Shown: piece after piece, positions 57,419 to 64,000 of the stretch
How positions within the stretch are numbered: position 1 is the first letter of the stretch
How the letters are laid out: each line of letters opens with the position of its first letter
DNA from: Paulinella micropora
Taxonomy: Eukaryota > Cercozoa > Imbricatea > Euglyphida
Assembly: GCA_009731375.1 (NCBI GenBank)
Contig: BJOX01000215.1
Location: 612,583 to 676,582, forward strand
Reading direction: 5' to 3'
DNA: 64,000 bases
The notes under the pieces: model-generated
What the model saw: the letters and a program-made list of their open reading frames with translations, nothing else
The model's database searches: none
What the model was told of the DNA's origin: nothing
Translations under genes and position numbers: made by a program

Positions 57419-60400
57419 TCAATTCCTGTCCACCCAAGGGTCGCTCAGGCAGGCCTCGCGTGTTCGGAGGTTGTTAGTGTTGGCGAAGGTCTCTGCGCCG
57501 TAGCTTTGGCAGGCGATGCGGGGCAGCTGCCCAAACGTGAAATAGCCATACTCCAAAAAGTCCTGGCAGTTCACCAAAAAAAACGCCGGTACGTTCCAGA
57601 CGCTGAGGTTTTGATTGAAGGAGCAGGCGCCGTCGAAGAGCCAGCGGTTATTTTGGAAGACTTCGTGTCCCGGCACGAGCGAAGAGACGTTCCAGCCACT
57701 GAGCGGCTGGTTGAAAACCCTGGCTCGCTCAAAGATGCTGGTCATCTGTGTGACGCGCGACATGTCCCAGCCGCTGAGGTCTTGGTTGAAGTCGCGCGTG
57801 TTGTAGAAAGCCCGGCTCGCGTACTGCAGGCTGCGGGTGTCCCAGGTATTCAGCGGCTGGTTGAATTCGCGTGCGCTGTAGAAGACCTCGGAAAAGCTCT
57901 GCACGGCCGAAGTGTCCAGAGCGCTCACGTCCGAGTTGAAGGCGCGCATGCCCCGGAAAGCATTCTTCAACGAAGTGGCGCCGGTGGTGTTCCAGTAAAG
58001 TGGCTGGTTGAAGGACCACGCACCCCACAGGATGCCCTCGAGGCTGCCCCGCAGGTTGGCGCCGATGTAGCTGAGGTCGCCCGTAAGGTACGACAGGGCT
58101 TTGAACAGGTAGCTGAAGTCGTCGTGTTTGAGGGCGTCGGTGCCCCCCGTGGGAGCCAAGTACGTCAATGACTCCCTGCTATATCCACTCATGCCAGCGT
58201 AAAACAAGCCGTTATGCCAGGGTCGCGCTGGAAAGCTGGGGTACCAGGACGAACCTTGGGTCGTGACGCTGACCTGGCCCCAGGAGTACACGGCCTGTAT
58301 CTTGATGCGCTCGTCTGTAAAACTCAGCAGCCCCTCCAGCACGCCCCGGATGTGCAGAGTGCGCTTGTCGGAGCTGAGGGGGCACGGAGTGGGCGTGGTG
58401 CAGCTGGCAACGCCCGGCGCCTGGCTGCAATTAACGAAGCCGTCGCCCGTGCCAAAGTCTGCTTGGAAGTCGTGCGTCCCCACCGTCAGGCCGTTGCGCC
58501 CTGGCACGCCGGGGTCGAGGTAAAGTAACCCGACAGAAATTCCAGAGCACCTATAAAGGAGGACCAGGTCGTGGCCGCAGCCCCATAGTCCCGAGAGGCG
58601 CTGGCGCCGCGTGCCCTGCAGGGCCTGCACGCAGCCGAGCTGCGTGTAGCCAGCGGGTGCCGACTTCAGCCAAGCCGATAGGTCGTGGCTGTAGCGAGAG
58701 GCACCGCGCAGCAACAGACTGTAGTCGAGCAGCCGCGACGCGTCCCAGCCGCGCAGGTCGCCGTCAAAGCCAATCGCGTCCGAGAAGGCGCCCGTCAGGT
58801 TGACGAGCGAGCTGGTGCGCCATCCCTCGATTCCGGCAAAGCTGGCGTTGGTGGCGGCAAAGGCAAAGGATAGGTCCTGCGCCGCCGACACGTTCCAGTT
58901 CGAGAGCCCTAGCGGCTCCAGCAAGAATGACTCGGCGAACACGTAGCTCAGGTCCTGTACCTGACGCGTGTCGAGCGCCGACACATCTAGCGGCCCGGCC
59001 AGCGCGTCCAAACCACTGAACGAGCGGTACAGAGATGTCAGCCCCGGGCTCGCGGGCAGCGGCGCCACGTAGGCCAGCGCCGCCAGGTTCTGCAAGTGGC
59101 GCCCGGCCGTCGCGTGCAGCTCGATCTCGCCCCAGGCGTGGATGGCCGTCAACACTGCGTCAGGGTCCTCCCCTGGCTGCTGTTCGCCTCCCCCGCAAAC
59201 GCAACAGGCGTCGGTTACATTCTGCCCGAGCGGGCCCCAAGTGCCCGGGTACCACGAGCACATGTAGCCATCGTTGTTCTGGAGGGAGCTCAGCGACGTA
59301 AAGATCCCGGCCTTGGCCCCCGCGTATTGCAGACAGTTGTTGTCCATGCCATCGAACCAGGCACCCGCATATGCGTCGCGGCAAATCGTCGTAGGCGCGT
59401 ACAGCATGCTCCAGCCCAGGGCGGGCCCCGTCAGGCTCACGTTGTACTCTCCTGCCGACGCGTACACGTGGCGGCTCGTCTTGCTGTTGCTGCACCCCCC
59501 GGCGGCGCCGCGCCTGCGCGGCGCCCAGCGGTAGCTGATAGACCCCACCAGCCGTACTGACGTTGACTGTCAGCAGGGCGGGCCCCTTGGGGGTCGGTGA
59601 ACCTGACACGGACGCCGAGCTCGACGCGGATACAGAGATAGACACGGAAACTGAGCTGGACACGGAAACCGAGCTCGACGCGGACACCGAGCTCGACGCG
59701 GACACCGAGCTCGACGCGGACACCGAGCTCGACGCGGACACCGAGCTCGACGCGGACACCGAGCTCGACGCGGACACCGAGCTCGACGCGGAAACTGAGC
59801 TGGACGCGGACGCAGAGCTCGACACGGACGCTGAGCTCGACGCGGACGCAGAGCTCGTTGGCTGCCGCAACTGGAAGGTGGCACCGTCCGGTACCCTGAC
59901 CTTTCCACGCGTTTCAGTAAGCTTGCTCATTCGGATCTCGTTGTTATGTACGCTAGCACATGTGTAGCTCATAACCTGGGCATTGGGCTGCTGCAACAGA
60001 ATGCATTTTCCGTAGATTGGGGAGTTGCGTTCTTCGTAAGCGATCCACCAGCCAAGGGCTGGATAAATTGCGCTGAAATCAGTGATTTTCTTCATCCCCA
60101 GACACTCCCGGCAGTCAGGGTTTTCGGTTGTTGGCGCAAGCCCGTAGATATTTTGACTTGCATTATAATTGTACAAGATCATATGGAAGCCGATCCTGTC
60201 GTCAATGAGTCCATCCTGCTCAAAAGACGGCTTTTGGAACGAGGAGCAGGTACTGGAACTTGAGGCCTTGAAAAATCCAAAGGTCTGCAGCGCAGCGTTG
60301 TCGGGGCTGCATGCCTGCAGCCGCAGCTCCAACCAGGCGGGTTCAGACGCGTTGCCTCCCGGGGCTGGCACCACGCTCACACACCTTTGAGATATTGCGT

Positions 60401-60662
60401 CATACAACGAGACCGTACCCGCCAGGAGGGTTAGATTGGGGGTCAAGAAGCTAGAGCTCTCAGGATAGTCTGGCTCTGACCAGTTTGCAGCACATTGCAC
60501 CTGGTCTTGCGAGTTAGATTTTCTCGGGCCTTTAATCGTGACTACAAGAGTGATGGTCAATATAAGACCAACGATAACGGCTGCTATGAAAACCCACCAA
60601 AAGGGGCGAGTTTTTCTGCCGCTCATGAAAGAAAAGCATGCATCAAGATTTCTGCCGCCCAT
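57419..60662 (-). CDS. Large DUF285-repeat surface protein, one frameshift
   Basis: ATG 60662 starts a type II membrane protein: a basic N-terminus, one transmembrane helix (WWVFIAAVIVGLILTITLVV), a Cys-containing ectodomain and a serine-rich stalk encoded by an 18-bp repeat at about 59640-59850. Near 59500, in GC-rich sequence, the frame changes. The second part, open from about 59548 to TGA 57419, has a stramenopile-type cysteine domain ending ACCVCGGG. DUF285 (26-residue BspA-like) repeats follow, e.g. REFNQPLNTWDTRSLQYASR, RDFNQDLSGWDMSRVTQMTS, RVFNQPLSGWNVSSL. It should be displayed on a cell or virion surface and bind proteins or glycans. If the ATG at 59548 is used instead, two separate genes result, but the second would then lack a signal. 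Confidence 0.78.
59640..59850 (-). repeat. 18-bp tandem repeat coding a serine stalk
   Basis: GAGCTCGACGCGGACACC on the plus strand repeats about ten times with minor variants and encodes SASSSV-type units. Confidence 0.9.
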
Positions 60663-60675
60663 TCGTTGCTTTTGG

Positions 60676-60686
60676 TATTTATATTA
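60676..60686 (-). promoter_or_regulatory. TATA-like box before the 60662 start
   Basis: The minus strand reads TAATATAAATA, ending 13 bases upstream of the ATG. Confidence 0.5.
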
Positions 60687-60768
60687 CGATACAAGAGGGG
60701 GGTCATATAAGAGAAAAAGAAGGGGCCATGTGCCCCCTCCTGATGGGAGGGGCCCGTCCTCGCTGCTG

Positions 60769-60898
60769 GCGCTTTTGCATACAGTCGATCTATGTTCGGT
60801 AGGTTGCAGGCTCTCCTGTTTTTCTAGTAAAAAAATCATAATAAAATAGAATTTTATATAAAAAAGAAAAATTTTTTAATAATAATGCGCGCGGCATT
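60769..60898 (+). repeat. Repeat copy 2 (internally deleted)
   Basis: Counterpart of 57041-57371, lacking the ~195-base middle that encodes the C-terminal half of the membrane protein. Confidence 0.9.
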
Positions 60899-60910
60899 TG
60901 CAGCGTTTCT

Positions 60911-63900
60911 TTATACTTGGTAGTCGTCTTCGGTCCAGAGAGGGGGCGTGAGCAAGGAAGTGATGGTGCGCGCTTCGTGTGACCAGCGCAGCACGCATTG
61001 TTTCCAGAAAGCTCGCAGATCCCGCGGGTAAGAGGCTGCGGGCGGGCTTCTCTGCAGAACGTAGGTTTTGCAATCGCGGCGAGTACGGGTGAGCGCAGTG
61101 TACAAGATTTGTGCCAGAAAGTGGTGGCGTGGGCAATAGGGTGTTGGCGGGAGCACGATGAGGACGTCGTCGAATTCTCCGCCTTGAACACACATGTCAG
61201 TCTCCGCATAGGCGAGCTTGAGCCCATCCTCGCCGTGCTGCCGTTTGCTCCAGTATTGCAGCAGGCGCGGTTTTTGGCCGAGACCACCGGCAGACCACAG
61301 GGTGAAGACGCGGTAGGACAGAGCGTGCGAGAGCGGGTAGGTAGGCTGTTGGTCGGTGCTAGTAATTTCCACTACTTTGAGCGGAGCCAGTCCTTCCGGC
61401 CAGCGTTCGTCCCGAGTGTACAGGACGTCCTGGATCCGCACAATGAACCCCACACAGCGCACTTCGTCCCGTGCCAGCAGCTCTGGCTGGATAGGGGCAT
61501 CGAGGAGGGAGGGGTCACCTTCTGTTGGGGGTTTTTTGGCTGCGCCCTCTTCCTCCTCCTCGTCCTCCTCCTCGTCCTCCTCCTCGTCCTCCTCGCTAAG
61601 CCCGAGGTCTTCAAGGCTCGGGGGGCTGAGGCTGTCGAGGCTCCTGCAGTCCAAGCGGACCTTGATGCTAACACAGAGAGCATAGCGGACGGGAGCTCCC
61701 GGCCAAGCCCCGGCTGCACTGTAGGGAGGGGCGCCGGCCAGCCGGGCCAGCTCGTTGTTGACGAGATCGACCTCGGCCCTGCGCACGGCAACCACTTGCC
61801 AGTCAGGGAAAGCTTGCTCGCCCCGCAGGACGCGGGTGTGAACAGCCCCTCGGGCTGAAGGGCGTAGCGTTCGTGCCAAGCGCGGAGGCGCGTGGCTAGC
61901 CAATGGCAGTCGGCGGCTCTGTCGGTGTACGGGACGTATTCCAAGCAGCGCTCCAGGTCGGAGAGCACGGGTGTTTCTGCGACGCGCAGCTGGGCCGCGA
62001 GCCGCTGCGCCAGGCACAGCTCCGTGCTGTTCGTGGCCATGCGCAGTACCGAAGTGAGCTGCGCGCAGTGCTGAGGGTAGAGCTTTTGCACGAGGGAGTG
62101 GACCGAGCCGTAGCCTATCGGGGGGAGCTGCGCCGGGTCTCCTAGCAGAAAGAGGCGTTGCCATTGCGGGGCCAACTTGTTCAGCGCCAGCAGCAGCTCC
62201 AGCAGAAATGCGGGCGACATGAGCGACACTTCGTCCACCAGGGCCGCGTAGGGCTGTCCGCGCGGGGCGTCGGCGCCGTCCCCCGCCGCCGCGACACCGC
62301 CACGGCGGGGGACCGCCCGCGCGCGCACGCACAGCCACGCCTGGGTCTTGTGCTCCGGGATCACCAGCCCGCTAGCGCGGGCTGGAGGGAGGGAGCAGGG
62401 GGGCTCGGGGGGCATGCCCCCCGGCGCTAGCGGGCTGGGCGTGCCCCCCGCGACGTTGCGGCGCTGGGCTACCTGGACGGCGTTGCGAGTCATGGCGACG
62501 AAGAGGACGGGCAGCCCGCAGTGCTTGAGCTGTCCGGCCAGCGTGGTCTTGCCGGTGCCGCCGGCGCCGGTGAGCAGCGCGACGGAGCCCTGCAGGCACG
62601 TCTGGAGTGCGAGCTGCTGGTCCGGCGTGAGGCGCGGAGATGCCGGTAGCTGCACCGGCGCCGACGCCGACGCGGGGTCGGTCGAGGCGCTGCGAGCGGC
62701 ACATTGCCTAAGCAGGCTGACCAGCCTGCGCTCTTGGTTGAAGAACCAGCGTGGCGCGCACAGGTCCTGCCGCGGGCGCACCCAGGGGGAGACGGCTGAG
62801 GGGTGATCGGGCGCCGAGTCCCAGAGCTCGTCTAGGTAGTGCTGCAGCGCGGGCAGCTGCGTGTGGTCGAGCTCGTAGTCGGGGGTCTTGTTGCCAGCGC
62901 TTAGCAAGGGCCGTGCGCTAGCACGGGGTGCCTGCTGTGCCTTGACGAGCCTGCACCACGGCTCCATCCCGCCGCCGCCGCCGCCGTTGCGGTGCAGAAA
63001 GCCCAACAGCTGCAGGGCGCCTAGGAAGTTCATCTTGCCCTCGTCGCTCCCGCGGTTTAGGAGGGGCAGGCAGGCCTTCAGCAGCGCGCCCTCCCCCCCG
63101 CCGCCCAGCTCGTCCGAGCATAACACCGAGGGGCGCACAAAGCAGGCGTCCTTGCGCACCGACAGCGTGTTGCAGAGCAGGAAATGCAGCAGCAGGCGGC
63201 AGCGCCCGTCTTCGCCCAGCGCGGCGCGCCAGGCGTTCTGTAGCAGGTAGGGCAGACGGGCGAAGCGCCTGGGCGATAGGCAGTGTGGGGGGTCGAGCAG
63301 GTCCTTGAGTTGCAAGCCGAGGTCCGCCTTCATGGCGGGCTCGCCCTCCCACAAGCAGGGCTCGTACCAGACCCGGGGGTCGGCCCTGTAGAAGCAGGCG
63401 AGCCACGCCTCTCGCTGCGACTTGGTGTAGTTGCGCCACAACCTGTCGAGCGGCAGCACGGAGGCTAGGTGGCCCCAGCGTGCGTCTTCGCGCAAGAGGT
63501 GCAGCAGCGCGTCTAGCAGCTCGTTCCTCTCGTTTTCGTCCTGATTAGCCAACCGCTCATTGACGGTACGGTCGTCGTCCTCTTCGTCACCTCTCCTCTG
63601 TCCGGGCTCGGGCTCTACTTTTCTCTTTTTGCGGGGGGGAGGGAGAGGCGCTGGCGGCGCGAGCGTGGCCTTCTTTTTTCGGACAAGTTTTTTCTTGTGT
63701 AGCTGGACTTCCATAAGTCCCTTTTTCTGGTCAAACTTGGCCCCCTTTTTGTCGGCGACCACGGCTTGTCGGGACAGGCGGAGACCGGCCACATGGTCTT
63801 CGCTGGCCAGGAGCAGCAACCAGGCTGGCCCCCACAGCGTCAGCCTTTGGGGCTGAGCCGCCGAGGTTGCGCACAAAACTATATATTCATTGCCTTTTTG

Positions 63901-63969
63901 TGTTTTGGCGATGCGCGAGAAACGCCAGCTTGTCCAGGCGTGGCCCGCCAGGAGAGGCTCGGCTTGCAT
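60911..63969 (-). CDS. RecD/UL5-like superfamily 1 DNA helicase, one frameshift, with inserted palindromic element
   Basis: ATG 63969 begins a ~450-residue N-terminal region with a basic nuclear-type signal (PPPRKKRKVEP). The helicase core follows: motif I TGAGGTGKTTLAG near residue 470, motif II ALVDEVSLMSP, motif III LFLLGDPAQLPPIG and motif IV QLTSVLRM. Near 61840 the frame changes; the continuation to TAA 60911 supplies an acidic insert and motif VI (ILYTALTRTRRD). This is the SF1B pattern shared by RecD, Pif1 and the herpesvirus UL5 helicase. Between motifs Ia and II an 85-bp palindromic element (62366-62450) is translated as a Gly/Pro/Ala-rich insert without breaking the frame. With the primases and UL9-like proteins it would complete a herpes-like helicase-primase set. 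Confidence 0.85.
62366..62450 (+). repeat. Palindromic element, copy E, inside the RecD-like helicase gene
   Basis: AGCCCGCTAGCGCGGGCTGG, a purine-rich middle and GGGGGGCATGCCCCCC match copies A-D; it then runs into GCGCTAGCGGGCTGG, an inverted return of the first arm. It keeps the helicase frame open. Confidence 0.85.
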
Positions 63970-64000
63970 CTTTTTTCTTAGACAAAGAGTTTCCCCTCCG

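Noticed and set aside
1-64000. tRNA, rRNA genes and a herpes-type UL9 binding box
   Set aside because: None was found by eye; tRNA absence needs a covariance search to confirm, and no copy of the herpes GTTCGCAC core with flanking AT-rich spacer was noticed.

Overview
This window looks like part of a large double-stranded DNA virus, or an integrated copy of one, that infects a single-celled eukaryote. Genes are dense, lack visible introns, lie on both strands and are often separated by very short gaps. AATAAA poly(A) signals and TATA-like boxes point to eukaryotic transcription. The replication genes are of herpesvirus/giant-virus type: two archaeo-eukaryotic (PrimPol/UL52-like) primases, UL9-like origin-binding helicases, a D5-like superfamily 3 helicase and a RecD/UL5-like superfamily 1 helicase. 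The accessory genes look captured from a protist host: a class C GPCR, a DUF285-repeat surface protein with an ACCVCGGG cysteine motif, and F-box, MYND, Sel1, leucine-rich-repeat and protein-kinase-like proteins. From memory, this mix recalls thraustochytrids and other stramenopiles, so I lean towards a mirusvirus-like or unclassified virus of such a host. No capsid, DNA polymerase or RNA polymerase gene lies in the window, so this placement is inference.

Layout. 1-777: short repeats, a hairpin and a contig-end duplication. 778-5841 (-): a 1687-residue primase/zinc-linker/UL9-helicase fusion. 6-9 kb: an unknown gene flanked by duplicated and decayed pieces of a UL9-like gene. 9.6-19.6 kb: a leucine-rich protein, membrane and unknown proteins, a kinase-like protein, a secreted protein probably GPI-anchored, and an unknown protein. 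19.6-22.2 kb (-): class C GPCR. 22.5-26.9 kb: a small protein, a 965-residue membrane-linked protein and a small membrane protein. 27.4-30.5 kb (-): D5-like helicase. 30.6-32.3 kb: a GC-rich array of direct and inverted repeats. 32.8-38.1 kb (-): an F-box/LRR-like protein and a multiply frameshifted unknown. 39-41.8 kb: unknowns, one with a paralogue at 52 kb. 42.0-49.7 kb (+): a second primase, zinc-linker protein and UL9-like helicase as separate genes, in the same order as the domains of the first fusion. 49.8-57.3 kb: Sel1, a tiny membrane protein, the paralogue, F-box, MYND and a membrane protein. 57.4-60.7 kb (-): DUF285 surface protein. 60.9-64.0 kb (-): RecD/UL5-like helicase.

The sequence is a scaffold with N gaps. 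Most gaps sit in long poly-G/poly-C tracts close to gene starts. Many genes need one or more frameshifts, and four are interrupted (or could be extended) at an in-frame stop. In the 47-kb helicase gene two overlapping contig ends differ at six sites, all synonymous, so at least that gene has been under protein-level selection. Three system-level features stand out: two primase-helicase loci (one fused, one split) plus decayed third copies; a palindromic element that has entered open reading frames, including the RecD-like helicase; and G/C homopolymer hairpins placed so that poly-C usually lies upstream of the start codon on the coding strand.
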